From Microbacterium sp. USTB-Y (GTDB lineage Bacteria > Actinomycetota > Actinomycetes > Actinomycetales > Microbacteriaceae): DNA of 64,000 nt. The stretch lies in NCBI RefSeq assembly GCF_023703415.1, contig NZ_JAGMTU010000001.1, forward strand, positions 1 through 64,000, in the 5' to 3' direction. Shown piece after piece: positions 15,067 through 24,316 of this stretch; within the stretch, counting starts at the first letter, position 1, and every line of letters starts with the position of its first letter. The position numbers and the translations under genes are program-made. The notes beneath the pieces were generated by a model. It had not been told where the DNA came from, did not search any database, and saw only the letters and a list, made by a program, of their open reading frames with translations.

Positions 15067-16870
15067 GCTCGAACCAGCGCAGCTCGAGTTCCTCGACCTC
15101 CGCCTCCTGCGCCGAGATCTCCTTCATCTTCTCGCCGAGGCCCGCATAGTCGGACTGGTCGTGGTCGGCGAGGGCGTGCTTGGCCGTGTCGATCTGCGCC
15201 GCCAGCTTCTGCATGCGACGTTCGAGCGCGGTGACCTCCTTCTCCGCGGCACGGCGATCGGCGCCGCTCAGCGCCGGCTCGGCAGTCGGAGCGGAGACGG
15301 ATCCGGATCCCGCTCCCGTCTCCTTCGGGTGGCTCTGCTCGAGCGCCCGCAGCCGCAGGTACTCGTCCACGCCGCCGGGCAGGTGCCGCAGGCGACGGTC
15401 CAGGATCGCGTACTGCTGATCGGTGACGCGCTCCAGGAAGTACCGGTCGTGGCTCACCACGAGGAGCGTCCCCGGCCAGGAGTCGAGGAGGTCCTCGATC
15501 GCGGCGAGCATGTCGGTGTCCATGTCGTTCGTGGGCTCGTCGAGGATCATCACGTTGGGCTGATCCAGCAGCACGAGCAGGAGCTGCAGGCGGCGCTGCT
15601 GGCCTCCGGAGAGGTCCTTGACCGGGGTGGACAGCTGCGCCGAGGAGAATCCGAGGCGCTCCAGCAGCTGTCCCGGGGTGAGCTCTGCGGCCTTGGACCC
15701 GGTGCCGAACGTGTACGTCGTGCGCAGGCGCCCGATCACGACCCGCACGGGTTCGTCCCAGACGTCCTGCAGCTCGTCGAGCCGCTGGGTCAGCGTGCGC
15801 ACCTGCACGGTCTTGCCGTGCTTGACCCTGCCGCTCGTCGGCGCCAGGCTGCCTGCGACGAGGCTCAGCAGCGTCGACTTGCCGGCGCCGTTGACGCCGA
15901 GGATGCCGGTGCGCTCGCCCGGCGCGATCCGCCATTCCACGTCGCGCAGCACCTCGCGCTCCGGGGCGGATCCGCTCGCCGGGAAGGTCACGCCCGCGTC
16001 GATGAGGTCGACGACGTCCTTGCCGAGCCGCGAGACGGCGAGCGACTGCAGCGCGATGCGGTCGCGGATCTCGGGCACGTCGGAGATGAGCTCGTTCGCG
16101 GCGTCGATGCGGAACTTGGGCTTGGAGGTGCGGGCGGGAGCGCCGCGGCGCAGCCAGGCGAGCTCCTTGCGGGCGAGGTTCTGGCGCTTCGCCTCGCTCG
16201 CCGCCGCCATCCGGTCGCGCTCGACGCGCTGCAGGATGTAGGCGGCGTACCCGCCCTCGAAGGGCTCGACGATCCGGTCGTGCACCTCCCAGGTCTCTGT
16301 GCACACCTCGTCCAGGAACCAGCGGTCGTGCGTGACGACCATGAGCGCGCCCTGACTCGCCGGCCAGCGCCGCTTCAGGTGCTCGGCGAGCCAGCCGATC
16401 GCCTCGACGTCGAGGTGGTTGGTGGGCTCGTCCAGCGCGATGATGTCCCAGTCGCCGGCGAGCAGCTTCGCGAGCGCCACGCGGCGGCGCTGCCCCCCGG
16501 ACAGGTCGGCGACGGAGGCGTTCCAGTCGAGGTCGCTCACGAGGCCGTCGATCACGTCGCGAACCTTCGGATCCCCCGCCCACTCGTGCTCGGGGGTGTC
16601 GCCGACGATCGCCGCGCCGACTGTGAGCGCGTCGTCGAGCACGTCGGCCTGGTCGAGCACCCCGATCGTGGTGCCGCCGCGGACGGTCACCCGCCCCGCA
16701 TCGGGGTCCAGCCGCCCCGCGAGCATCGCGAGGAGGCTCGACTTGCCGTCGCCGTTGCGACCGACGATGCCGATCCGGTCGCCCTCCTCGATGCCGAGGG
16801 TCACGGAGTCGAAGACGATGCGGGTGGGGAACTCGAGGTGGAGGCCTTCGGCCCCGAGAAGATGTGCCAT
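15047..16870 (-). CDS. ABC-F family ATPase (Uup-like)
   Basis: The 607-residue soluble protein has two ABC ATPase domains and no membrane segment: Walker A motifs GRNGDGKSS near residue 37 and GVNGAGKST near 330, signature LSGGQRRRVALAKLL and LSGGQQRRLQLLLVLL, and Walker B followed by DEPTNHLD and DEPTNDMD. An Ala/Glu-rich coiled-coil C-terminus (about 540-607) is typical of Uup. ABC-F proteins act on ribosomes rather than in transport. The first Walker A has Asp where Gly or Ser is usual (NGDGKS), which is common in actinobacterial members. GGAA precedes the start. Confidence 0.92.
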   Translation of the reverse strand: MAHLLGAEGLHLEFPTRIVFDSVTLGIEEGDRIGIVGRNGDGKSSLLAMLAGRLDPDAGRVTVRGGTTIGVLDQADVLDDALTVGAAIVGDTPEHEWAGDPKVRDVIDGLVSDLDWNASVADLSGGQRRRVALAKLLAGDWDIIALDEPTNHLDVEAIGWLAEHLKRRWPASQGALMVVTHDRWFLDEVCTETWEVHDRIVEPFEGGYAAYILQRVERDRMAAASEAKRQNLARKELAWLRRGAPARTSKPKFRIDAANELISDVPEIRDRIALQSLAVSRLGKDVVDLIDAGVTFPASGSAPEREVLRDVEWRIAPGERTGILGVNGAGKSTLLSLVAGSLAPTSGRVKHGKTVQVRTLTQRLDELQDVWDEPVRVVIGRLRTTYTFGTGSKAAELTPGQLLERLGFSSAQLSTPVKDLSGGQQRRLQLLLVLLDQPNVMILDEPTNDMDTDMLAAIEDLLDSWPGTLLVVSHDRYFLERVTDQQYAILDRRLRHLPGGVDEYLRLRALEQSHPKETGAGSGSVSAPTAEPALSGADRRAAEKEVTALERRMQKLAAQIDTAKHALADHDQSDYAGLGEKMKEISAQEAEVEELELRWFELTEQLG

Positions 16871-16930
16871 GTCGGCTTCCAGGGTAGTCGGGCCGCCCCG
16901 GAAGCCGCCGAGCCGGCGGGCGCGCTCTGC

Positions 16931-17698
16931 TCAGGCGAGGCGCAGGTGCACGATGTCACCCGCGGCGATGCGGTGCTCCGTTCCGTCCGCGGACACGATC
17001 AGGCAGCCGTCCGCGCCGAGCCCGGTCGCCTCGCCGATCAGTTCGGCGCCCCCGGGAAGCATCACCCGGACGGTGCGGCCGAGCGTGTCGCAGCGCGCGG
17101 CGACGGCGTCGCGCAGACCGCTCGCGACGGCGGAGCCGTGCTCCGAGAGCGCTTCGATCCATCCGTCCAGCCGCGCCAGATAGCCGGCGACGAGCAGATC
17201 GACGTCGACGTCCGCTCCCTCGACCGCGAACGAGGTGGCGGTCTCCACGGGGAGCTGCTCGGCCGTCATCGCCGTGTTCACGCCGGAACCGACGATCACG
17301 ACGTCGGCCCCGGTGGCCTCCGCGAGGATGCCGCAGATCTTGCGATCGCCCACCAGGACGTCGTTCGGCCACTTCACGCCCACGCTCCGTTCGGGCAGCT
17401 GCGCGGCGATCGCATCGGCCATGGCGAGACCCGCCGCGAGCGGGATCCAGCCGCGCTCCGCGAGGGGGACCCGCGGCACCCGCAGCAGCACCGACAGCGC
17501 CAGCGCGGATCCCGCCGGTGCCGTCCAGACCCGGTCGAGCCGCCCGCGCCCGGCGACCTGGTCCTCGGTGAGGATCGCCGACAGGTGCGGCCACCCCTCC
17601 GCGTCGCCCGCGTGCGCACGCAGGTCGGCGTTCGTGGACCCGGTGGACGCGACGACGTCGAGCCGCGCCGCGGCGGCCGTGCTGTGCGGGAAGCTCAT
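16931..17698 (-). CDS. birA: Biotin--[acetyl-CoA-carboxylase] ligase
   Basis: The 255-residue ligase activates biotin with ATP and attaches it to carrier lysines. Motifs are [13 protein letters not shown] near residue 17, the biotinyl-AMP loop [10 protein letters not shown] near 50, and [20 protein letters not shown] near 107. It lacks the N-terminal DNA-binding domain of E. coli BirA, so it is a group I ligase without repressor function. It is leaderless: a TAGGGT box lies 6 bases before the ATG. It should serve both carrier proteins encoded in this window, the BCCP at 2982-3539 and the AccA3-type subunit at 25104-26873. Confidence 0.95.
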   Translation of the reverse strand: MSFPHSTAAAARLDVVASTGSTNADLRAHAGDAEGWPHLSAILTEDQVAGRGRLDRVWTAPAGSALALSVLLRVPRVPLAERGWIPLAAGLAMADAIAAQLPERSVGVKWPNDVLVGDRKICGILAEATGADVVIVGSGVNTAMTAEQLPVETATSFAVEGADVDVDLLVAGYLARLDGWIEALSEHGSAVASGLRDAVAARCDTLGRTVRVMLPGGAELIGEATGLGADGCLIVSADGTEHRIAAGDIVHLRLA

Positions 17699-17704
17699 GC
17701 GGTC

Positions 17705-17710
17705 ACCCTA
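17705..17710 (-). promoter_or_regulatory. -10 box of leaderless birA
   Basis: TAGGGT on the minus strand, 6 bases before the birA ATG. Confidence 0.6.
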
Positions 17711-17719
17711 CCGAGCGCT

Positions 17720-17785
17720 CGATACTCGAGTCGTCTCCCTGAGCACGGCCTATCGGTCGTGCTCAGGGAGACGACTCGAGTATCG
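17720..17785. repeat. 28-bp perfect inverted repeat between birA and accD
   Basis: Arms 17720-17747 and 17758-17785 are exact reverse complements with a 10-base loop. Each arm contains ACTCGAGT. The element lies upstream of the start boxes of both divergent leaderless genes, so it should not be part of either mRNA. Confidence 0.9.
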
Positions 17786-17854
17786 GAGGGTCCGTACAGA
17801 GGATCCCGCCCCGGAGTTGTGCCTCTCATCCAACGGGCGCCGAGGCCCCGGCGC

Positions 17855-17860
17855 TAATGT
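17855..17860 (+). promoter_or_regulatory. -10 box of leaderless accD
   Basis: TAATGT lies 7 bases before the GTG start of accD; no ribosome-binding site is present. Confidence 0.6.
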
Positions 17861-17867
17861 GGGAACC

Positions 17868-19457
17868 GTGACGGACACGCCTGACCTCTACACGACCGCC
17901 GGCAAGATCGCCGACCTCCGCCGCCGCTACGACGAGGCCGTCGTCTCGGCCGAGGCGAAGGCCAAGGAGAAGCAGCACGCCAAGGGCAAGATGACCGCCC
18001 GCGAGCGCATCGAGCTGCTGGTGGATCCGGGCAGCTTCGTCGAGTTCGACGAGTACGTGCGTCACCGCACCACCGCCTTCGGGATGGACAAGAACCGCCC
18101 CTACGGCGACTCGGTCGTCACGGGCGTCGGCACCATCAACGGCCGCACGGTCGCCGTGTACTCGCAGGACTTCACGACGTTCGGAGGCTCGCTCGGCGAG
18201 GTCTCCGGCGACAAGATCATCAAGATCATGGAGTTCGCCCTGCGCAGCGGCGTGCCCATCATCGGAATCCTCGACTCGGGCGGCGCCCGCATCCAGGAGG
18301 GCGTGCTCGCGCTCAGCAAGTACGGCGAGATCTTCCGCGCGAACACCCGCTCGTCGGGCGTCATCCCGCAGATCTCGATCATCATGGGGCCGGCTGCCGG
18401 CGGTGCCGTGTACGGCCCGGCGCTCACCGACTTCGTGATCATGGTCGACAAGACCAGCCAGATGTTCGTGACCGGCCCCGACGTCATCAAGACCGTCACC
18501 GGCGAGGACGTGGGGATGGAGGAGCTCGGCGGCGCCTACACGCACAACACCCGCTCGGGCGTCGCGCACTACCTCGCCGAGGACGAGGACGACGCGATCG
18601 ACTATGCCCGCACCCTGCTCGGCTTCCTGCCGGACAACAACATGGCGGAGCTGCCCACCTACTCCAGCGACTTCGAGTTCGAGACCACGGACGCCGACCG
18701 CACGCTGAACACCCTCATCCCGGACTCGGCGAACCAGCCCTATGACATCCACACCGTCATCGAGCGCGTCGTCGACGGCGCGGAGTTCCTCGAGGTGCAG
18801 CCGCTGTTCGCGCCCAACATCGTGATCGGCTTCGGCCGGGTCGAGGGACGCTCGGTCGGCATCATCGCCAACCAGCCGTCGCAGATGGCGGGAACGCTGA
18901 ACATCGAGGCCGGCGAGAAGGCCAGCCGCTTCGTCCGCTTCTGCGACGCGTTCTCCATCCCGATCGTCACGCTGGTCGACGTGCCCGGCTACCTCCCCGG
19001 CACCGACCAGGAGTGGACGGGCGTGATCCGCCGTGGCGCGAAGCTCATCTACGCCTACGCCGAGGCCACGGTGCCGCTGGTGACCGTGATCCTGCGCAAG
19101 GCCTACGGCGGCGCGTACATCGTCATGGGATCCAAGCAGCTCGGCGCCGACGTGAACCTCGCCTGGCCCACCGCGGAGATCGCCGTCATGGGCGGCCAGG
19201 GCGCGGTGAACATCCTCTACCGCGGCGAGATCAAGCGCGCCGAGGAGGCCGGCGAGGACGTCGCCGCCGTGCGCACGCGCCTCGCGAACGAGTACACCTA
19301 CAACGTCACCAGCCCGTTCCTGGCCGCCGAGCGCGGCGAGATCGACGGGATCATCGAGCCGGCGAACACCCGCGTCTCCATCGCGAAGGCGCTGCGCGCC
19401 CTGCGCGGAAAGCGCGCCGAGCTGCCCCCGAAGAAGCACGGGAACATCCCGCTGTGA
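17868..19457 (+). CDS. Acyl-CoA carboxylase beta subunit (carboxyltransferase, AccD5/PccB type)
   Basis: A 529-residue carboxyltransferase that transfers CO2 from carboxybiotin to acetyl- or propionyl-CoA. It has the two crotonase-fold halves of the family: [13 protein letters not shown] with the first oxyanion-hole glycines near residue 140, [16 protein letters not shown] near 175, and [19 protein letters not shown] with [18 protein letters not shown] near 390-425 for the second. It works with the AccA3-type subunit at 25104-26873 and the epsilon subunit overlapping its 3' end. The GTG at 17868 is chosen because a start box precedes it closely and the upstream frame is birA antisense. Whether acetyl- or propionyl-CoA is preferred cannot be told by eye. 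Confidence 0.93.
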   Translation: MTDTPDLYTTAGKIADLRRRYDEAVVSAEAKAKEKQHAKGKMTARERIELLVDPGSFVEFDEYVRHRTTAFGMDKNRPYGDSVVTGVGTINGRTVAVYSQDFTTFGGSLGEVSGDKIIKIMEFALRSGVPIIGILDSGGARIQEGVLALSKYGEIFRANTRSSGVIPQISIIMGPAAGGAVYGPALTDFVIMVDKTSQMFVTGPDVIKTVTGEDVGMEELGGAYTHNTRSGVAHYLAEDEDDAIDYARTLLGFLPDNNMAELPTYSSDFEFETTDADRTLNTLIPDSANQPYDIHTVIERVVDGAEFLEVQPLFAPNIVIGFGRVEGRSVGIIANQPSQMAGTLNIEAGEKASRFVRFCDAFSIPIVTLVDVPGYLPGTDQEWTGVIRRGAKLIYAYAEATVPLVTVILRKAYGGAYIVMGSKQLGADVNLAWPTAEIAVMGGQGAVNILYRGEIKRAEEAGEDVAAVRTRLANEYTYNVTSPFLAAERGEIDGIIEPANTRVSIAKALRALRGKRAELPPKKHGNIPL

Positions 19458-19678
19458 GCGGCGAGGACGCGGCCGACGCGGTCGAGATCCAGGTGCTCCG
19501 CGGCTCCGCCACCGAGGAGGAGCTCGCGGCGCTCATCGCCGTGCTCTCCGAGGCCTTCGTGGCCGAGGAGGCCGATGCGGTGGCCGCCGAGAAGCCCGTC
19601 TCCGCCTGGGGGCGCACGCAGCGCGGTCTGCGCGCGCCGCTCCGGCGCGACATCCCCTGGGGACGCTTCGCGGGCTGA
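19454..19678 (+). CDS. Acyl-CoA carboxylase epsilon subunit
   Basis: A small 74-residue protein whose GTG overlaps the accD stop by 4 bases (GTGA). It shows the family pattern: an acidic N-terminus, [20 protein letters not shown], then a basic C-terminus with [20 protein letters not shown]. In Streptomyces and mycobacteria the epsilon subunit binds and activates the carboxyltransferase hexamer. Location, size and the Trp-containing tail support the call. Confidence 0.88.
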   Translation: MSGEDAADAVEIQVLRGSATEEELAALIAVLSEAFVAEEADAVAAEKPVSAWGRTQRGLRAPLRRDIPWGRFAG

Positions 19679-19707
19679 GCGGAGCCCGCGCGGAGGGGGT
19701 CCGCGCG

Positions 19708-19924
19708 CAGGATTTTCGCCTGCGTCTGGATTTGTCCCCCAAAATACCTACAGACATCCTGGGGACGACCCGGAAGACTCTTTCTTGCAACGCTTCGCGT
19801 TCGACCGGATCTCTGCCACAGGGTAGGTAGACGATCTCCGGTCTTTGCGGACGGTTTTCGGGTAACTGTTCCGCACTGGCGAGGGGTGTGCGGCTTCGCC
19901 GCCCCTCGCCCTTTCTTCTTCTCC
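19708..19924 (+). ncRNA. Candidate structured RNA or long 3' UTR between accE and a convergent gene
   Basis: The 306-bp gap 19679-19984 has no gene. From about 19708 to 19870 base composition drops well below the surrounding GC level. Short stems can be drawn (AACGC/GCGTT near 19796-19808; CCGGA/TCCGG around 19815-19846), and the stretch ends in a terminator with a T-rich tail on the plus strand. It may be a small RNA or the trailer of accDE. I do not match it to a known family such as 6C RNA, SRP RNA or tmRNA. Confidence 0.3.
19878..19924 (+). terminator. Rho-independent terminator on the plus strand
   Basis: GGCGAGGG (19878-19885) pairs with CCCTCGCC (19903-19910), with an inner GCGGC/GCCGC stem and TTC loop, followed by a T-rich run at 19911-19924. 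Confidence 0.8.
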
Positions 19925-19984
19925 GGCTCCCTCCGACGCACGCGCGCCCCTCTCGGGCTCTGCGCCCGCGGACCCCGGATCCGG

Positions 19985-20995
19985 TCAGTGCGCCGAGGAA
20001 TCCCGCGGGATCTCGCGCCAGAGCTCGACCGAGTCCTCATCGGACGACTCCCCCGCCGCCGTGCGCCCGACCACGGTGACCGCGATCCGGGCGTCCTTGG
20101 GCGCGCGGATGATGAGCCGCGCCGAGGACGCGTCGGAGAGCACCTCGGCCAGCTCCTCCCTGATGCGGCTCTTGTCCTGATCGTCGAGCCCGTCCAGACC
20201 GCCGTCGTCGAAGACCGTGACCGACGCGCCCCGTGCGCGCGCCGACTCGATCGCGGCGCGGGCGCGCTCGTTCAGCAGATCGCCGCCGCGGATCTCGTCG
20301 CGCAGCCGCCCCTCGGCCAGGTGCGCGATGCGCCGCTCCTCGTCGGAGAGCTCGCCGCGGGTCTCGATGACGCGCGCCAGCACCGGTCCCGCCACGGTGA
20401 GGGCGTACTGCACGCGCTCGCGGCGCTCGCGCTGCCGCACGATCTGCGTCGCCTGCCAGGCGGAGGCCGCCTGCTGGATCCCCGCGAGGCGATCGGTGTC
20501 GCGCACCGCTCGCCGCCAGAACGCGACGAGCAGCTGGGCGATCACCATCCACACGGTCGATCCGACCAGCCCCAGGCCGAGGGCGTCGAAGAACCCGATC
20601 CAGGCCGTCGAGGCGATCGTGAGCAACAGCAGCACCAGCCATCCGGCCAGGGGCCGGCGCCGCACGATGCAGACGACGCCGGTCAGGCCGACGGATCCGA
20701 TGTACCAGGTCGCGTAAGGCGCGCGCAGCGCGGCCGGATCCAGGCCGAGGTTGCTCAGCTGCGGGATCGCGATCGCGGACACCAGGGCCAGAGCGGCCGC
20801 CCACCGCGGCATCTGCGCCGAGCGCCCCGCGCCGACGAGGGCGATCACCGCGAAGGAGGCCAGGTAGATGGCGACCGCGAGCAGCACCAGCAGGGGGCGC
20901 GGCGGCGGCGCCGTCCACCACAGGGCGCGGGCGGCGAAGTAACAGGCGAACACGAGCGCGAGCCCGGTGGCGACGATGCGGACGGTGAGCCTCAT
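19985..20995 (-). CDS. Membrane protein paired with a two-component system (kinase-like without ATPase domain)
   Basis: The 336-residue protein has about six hydrophobic segments in the first 180 residues, then a charged helical region with RQRERRERVQYALTVAGPVL and a C-terminal domain containing RGGDLLNERARAAIESARAR followed by a GASVTVFDDGG segment. The soluble part resembles the region between the dimerisation helices and ATP domain of actinobacterial sensor kinases, but no HATPase motifs (N, G1, G2 boxes) are visible. The ATG at 20995 overlaps the kinase stop by 4 bases, so it is translationally coupled to it. It may be a signalling partner of that kinase. I do not recognise a named family. 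Confidence 0.7.
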   Translation of the reverse strand: MRLTVRIVATGLALVFACYFAARALWWTAPPPRPLLVLLAVAIYLASFAVIALVGAGRSAQMPRWAAALALVSAIAIPQLSNLGLDPAALRAPYATWYIGSVGLTGVVCIVRRRPLAGWLVLLLLTIASTAWIGFFDALGLGLVGSTVWMVIAQLLVAFWRRAVRDTDRLAGIQQAASAWQATQIVRQRERRERVQYALTVAGPVLARVIETRGELSDEERRIAHLAEGRLRDEIRGGDLLNERARAAIESARARGASVTVFDDGGLDGLDDQDKSRIREELAEVLSDASSARLIIRAPKDARIAVTVVGRTAAGESSDEDSVELWREIPRDSSAH

Positions 20996-22218
20996 GACTG
21001 CGACCACCCCAGCGTCACGACGGTGCCGCGGCGATCCGAGTCGATCGTGGCGACCCCGCCCACCGCCGCCATCCGCGCCACGATCGACGCGCGGATGCCG
21101 AGGCGATCCGCGCCGACCTGGGCCGGATCGAATCCGCCTCCGGTGTCGCTGACCTTGACGGTGAGCCCGGTGTCGCCGTGCCCCTCCACGACCACGGAGA
21201 GCCCGCGCCCGGCGGCGTGCGTGACGGCGTTGCCGATCGCCTGCCGTGCCGCGAGGGCCATCGCCCGCGCCACGCGATCGGGAACGGCGCCGTGCCCGAA
21301 CTGCTCGACGTCGATCGCGAGTCCCATCTGCACCACCGCGCGGCGGAGATCCTCGGCGAGCAGCTCGACCTGCACGGGCTCCTCGCTGCCCTCCTGCGCC
21401 GGCGCCTCCGCGTTCGCGAGGCGGGTGAGCGCCTCCCGCGCCATGTCGACCGCGAGCGCGCGCGCCCGTTCCGTCTCCGCGCGCTCCGCGGCGATCAGGG
21501 CCGCCAGCACGCTGTCGTGCATGAGAGCGGCCACGGCGACGCGCTCATGCTCGGTGGCCTCCGCCGCAGCGGCCTCGGTGTACAGCGCGACCGCGCGTCC
21601 GCGTGCATCGTCGACGCCGTTGGCGACCGAGCGGAACATCCAGCCGAGGGCGACCAGCACCGCACCCAGGATCAGCGTGAACGACACGTCGAACGCGGTG
21701 ACGATCCAGAAGTCGGGGGCGAAGTCGCCCTGGATCAGCCGCACGGTGCCGTAGAGCAGCGGCCCGATGAGCACCCAGGCCACCTGTACGCCGAGGGGGA
21801 ACGCGACGACGGCGGCCACCCCGGCGACGTTGACGAGGAAGAAGATCCAGGGCTGGTCCGACGGGTCCAGATCCTTGTGGGCCGCGACGAACGGCCAGAG
21901 CCCGAGGTCGATGATGTAGGCGACGAAGAAGACGCCCGCCGCGATGCGCACGGCGCGTCCGATCGCGCAGCAGAGCAGCATCACGATCCACGGCACGAAG
22001 ACGAGCGCCATCATGCCGATGTGCGGACCGTCGACGAGCCGCATCTTGATGATCGCGTTGACCAGCGCCTGGGTGCCGAGGGCGAGCGCGCCCACTCCGA
22101 CGACGATGACGATGATGCGCTCGATGCGCCGTCCGGCGAAGCGCTCCAGCTCCTGCCCGACCTCGCCCGGCGTCGGGATCTTCTCCCACGCCTCCCTGAG
22201 TCCCTGAGCGCCCGACAT
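20992..22218 (-). CDS. Sensor histidine kinase (NarX/LiaS-like class)
   Basis: The 408-residue protein has about six to seven membrane segments in residues 35-210, a dimerisation/phospho-acceptor region with LMHDSVLAALIAAERAE near 245-262 (candidate His in MHD), and a C-terminal ATPase domain with ARQAIGNAVTHA (N box), VSDTGGGFDP (G1) and LGIRASIVARMAAVGG (G2). It has no periplasmic sensor domain of any size, so it probably senses a signal in or at the membrane. The response regulator is encoded 43 bases upstream, and the coupled membrane protein follows. Confidence 0.88.
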   Translation of the reverse strand: MSGAQGLREAWEKIPTPGEVGQELERFAGRRIERIIVIVVGVGALALGTQALVNAIIKMRLVDGPHIGMMALVFVPWIVMLLCCAIGRAVRIAAGVFFVAYIIDLGLWPFVAAHKDLDPSDQPWIFFLVNVAGVAAVVAFPLGVQVAWVLIGPLLYGTVRLIQGDFAPDFWIVTAFDVSFTLILGAVLVALGWMFRSVANGVDDARGRAVALYTEAAAAEATEHERVAVAALMHDSVLAALIAAERAETERARALAVDMAREALTRLANAEAPAQEGSEEPVQVELLAEDLRRAVVQMGLAIDVEQFGHGAVPDRVARAMALAARQAIGNAVTHAAGRGLSVVVEGHGDTGLTVKVSDTGGGFDPAQVGADRLGIRASIVARMAAVGGVATIDSDRRGTVVTLGWSQS

Positions 22219-22261
22219 GCTCTAGCCCTCCCGCCGCGGCGCCCTCCGCGGGACGCCGGAG

Positions 22262-22927
22262 TCAGCCGACACTCTGCGAGTCCTCCTGAGCGGTCTCCAC
22301 GATGCCGTCCTCCATGGCGCGTCGCAGCAGGTCGACCTTGGTGGGCGCGGGGCGCCCCACCTCCACGTACTTCACCCGGATCCGGGTGATGTTCTCCTTG
22401 GCCGTCGAGTAGGCGACGCCGAGCCGCTCCGCCACGACCTTCAGCGGAAGGCCGGTCGCGTACAGGCGCAGCACCTCGCGCTCCCGCGTGGAGAGCTGCG
22501 CATCGGCGAACGCCGTGTCGCCGTCGACGGCGTTGGCCCACTCCACGTTGTTCAGCGCATCCCCGCGGGCGACCGTGCGCACGGCGGCGATCACGTCGTC
22601 CAGCGGAGAGGACTTGCTGATGACGCCGGCCGCCCCGGCGGCGAGGGCCTCGCGCACGGCGACCGGCCGATCGGCGACGCTGTGGATGACCACGCTGGAT
22701 CCGTCGATGACGAGTCGCGTGACGTTCTCGGTCACCGTCGTCCCGTCGCCGAGGGTGAGATCGAGCAGCACCACGTCGGCCGGCACCGTCAGGGTGCGTC
22801 CGCGCGCTTCGAGGTACTCGGCGACGCCGGCGCCCGAGAACACGACGTCGAAGTCGGCCCGCTCGAGCGCGGCGGCGAGTCCCAGACGAACGGACTCGTG
22901 GTCGTCGATCAGGGCTACGCTGCTCAC
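22262..22927 (-). CDS. NarL/LuxR-family response regulator
   Basis: The 221-residue regulator has a receiver domain with acidic residues in ALIDDHESVRLG, the phospho-acceptor Asp in DVVLLDLTLGDG near residue 56 and the conserved Lys in VISKSSPLDD near 105. A LuxR-type helix-turn-helix follows at about 145-200 (LSTREREVLRLYATGLPLKV). It is the first gene of a three-gene unit with the kinase and membrane protein. It is leaderless, with TAGGGT 6 bases before the GTG. Confidence 0.93.
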   Translation of the reverse strand: MSSVALIDDHESVRLGLAAALERADFDVVFSGAGVAEYLEARGRTLTVPADVVLLDLTLGDGTTVTENVTRLVIDGSSVVIHSVADRPVAVREALAAGAAGVISKSSPLDDVIAAVRTVARGDALNNVEWANAVDGDTAFADAQLSTREREVLRLYATGLPLKVVAERLGVAYSTAKENITRIRVKYVEVGRPAPTKVDLLRRAMEDGIVETAQEDSQSVG

Positions 22928-22933
22928 GGTCTC

Positions 22934-22939
22934 ACCCTA
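22934..22939 (-). promoter_or_regulatory. -10 box of the leaderless response regulator gene
   Basis: TAGGGT on the minus strand, 6 bases before the GTG start. Confidence 0.6.
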
Positions 22940-23000
22940 TCCCGTGCGGGCGCGCGGATCCGGCCACGCCGGAGCGCGGAACCGGCGGTGCCGGACCGGC

Positions 23001-24260
23001 CTATCGGGTGAGCAGCGCGACCGTCTCGAGGTGGTGCGAGTGCGGGAACAGATCGAAGGCCCGCATCCGGCGCGGTTCGAAGCCGAGCCCCCGGAACGTG
23101 GCGAGGTCGCGGGCGAGTGCGACCGGATCGCAGGCGACGTACACGATCGCGGCGGGGTCGAGCGCCGCGACGTCCTCGACCACGGCGCGCCCGGCCCCGG
23201 ACCGCGGCGGGTCCAGCACGACCGCACCGCCGGCGACGTCGCGCAGGCCGGGGTCGTCCGCCTTCAGGAACCGGTCGACGCGCGCGGTCACTGCCCGCAC
23301 GTCCAGGTCGCTCAGGTTCGCGGCCGCGTGCCGGGTGGCACGCGGGGAGGACTCGACGGTGGTGATGCGCCGCGCGCCGGCCCGCGCCAGCGTCGCCGAG
23401 AACAGCCCCACGCCGCCGTAGAGATCGAGGTGCGCGGCCTCGGCGTCGACCGCCCCTTCGAGCAGATCCGCGACCGCGCCGTCCAGCAGCCCTGCGGCGG
23501 CGGGGTGGATCTGCCAGAACCCGTCGGCATCGAGGGAGAACGAACGCCCGGCCGCCCGTTCGACGATCGTCTGCGGCGCGGCCCGTCGCGGACCGCGACG
23601 TCCGCTCCGGCCTCGCGCCTGGCGCTCCGACTCGGGCCGGAGCACCTGGCGCACTTCTCCGTCGGCGGGTTCGATGAGCTCGATCCGCCCCTCGGGCAGT
23701 CCACCGAGCCGGCGGGCCGCGGCGTCGATCGCGGGACGCGCGAGCACGTGCTCGGCGACGGGGACGACCCGGTGGCTGCGCGCCGCGAACGGCCCGATCC
23801 GCCCGGCATCGTCCACGTGCAGGGTGACGCGGGTGCGCCAGTTCTCGTCGACGCCGGTGGCCTCCACCTCGGCGGCCTCGAGCCCTCCGCCGGCGAAGCG
23901 GTCCAGCGCCTCCTGCAGCACCCGGCGCTTCAGGACGCGCTGGTGCCCGATCTCGATGTGCCCGAGATCGGCGCCGCCCGGCCGCTGCTCCGGGGCGCGC
24001 GTCACGTCGGCCTCCGGCCAGACGTGGGGTCGCCGGTGCGGGGACGCGTCGAGCACCTCGACCGTCTCGGCGCGCCAGAACGAGCGCGTGTCGGCCCCGT
24101 CGGCCGGTGCGGCGAGCCGCGCACGCACCCGCTCGCCCGGGATCGCGTCGGAGACGAACACGACGCGGCCCTCGTGCCGGGCGATGAACACCCCGCCGTG
24201 CGCGATCGCGGTCACGTCGAGGTCGAGAAGGGCGCCCTCGGACGCGTCGGAATCGCTCAC
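23001..24260 (-). CDS. TRAM-domain class I RNA 5-methyluridine methyltransferase (TrmA/RlmCD family)
   Basis: The 419-residue enzyme methylates C5 of uridine in tRNA or rRNA with SAM. An N-terminal TRAM domain (about 10-60, RHEGRVVFVSDAIPGERV) is followed by the SAM-binding motif LDLYGGVGLFSATLA near 295 and the catalytic cysteine in IVYVACDPVALARDLA near 375. DPPRSGAGRAV is the usual motif preceding it. The cysteine cluster for an iron-sulfur centre seen in E. coli RlmD is not evident. It starts with GTG and is divergent from maf. RNA target cannot be assigned. Confidence 0.9.
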   Translation of the reverse strand: MSDSDASEGALLDLDVTAIAHGGVFIARHEGRVVFVSDAIPGERVRARLAAPADGADTRSFWRAETVEVLDASPHRRPHVWPEADVTRAPEQRPGGADLGHIEIGHQRVLKRRVLQEALDRFAGGGLEAAEVEATGVDENWRTRVTLHVDDAGRIGPFAARSHRVVPVAEHVLARPAIDAAARRLGGLPEGRIELIEPADGEVRQVLRPESERQARGRSGRRGPRRAAPQTIVERAAGRSFSLDADGFWQIHPAAAGLLDGAVADLLEGAVDAEAAHLDLYGGVGLFSATLARAGARRITTVESSPRATRHAAANLSDLDVRAVTARVDRFLKADDPGLRDVAGGAVVLDPPRSGAGRAVVEDVAALDPAAIVYVACDPVALARDLATFRGLGFEPRRMRAFDLFPHSHHLETVALLTR

Positions 24261-24304
24261 CCCTCGATCATCCCAGACCTCGGGGTCCGTGGATCCCGAC
24301 CCGA

Positions 24305-24310
24305 TAGCGT
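24305..24310 (+). promoter_or_regulatory. -10 box of leaderless maf
   Basis: TAGCGT lies 6 bases before the ATG at 24317. Confidence 0.6.
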
Positions 24311-24316
24311 GGGTGC

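Noticed and set aside
15161..17857. An 898-codon plus-strand frame opposite the ABC-F and birA genes
   Set aside because: It is antisense to two well-supported genes, has a composition rich in His, Arg, Asp and Val, and shows no domain.
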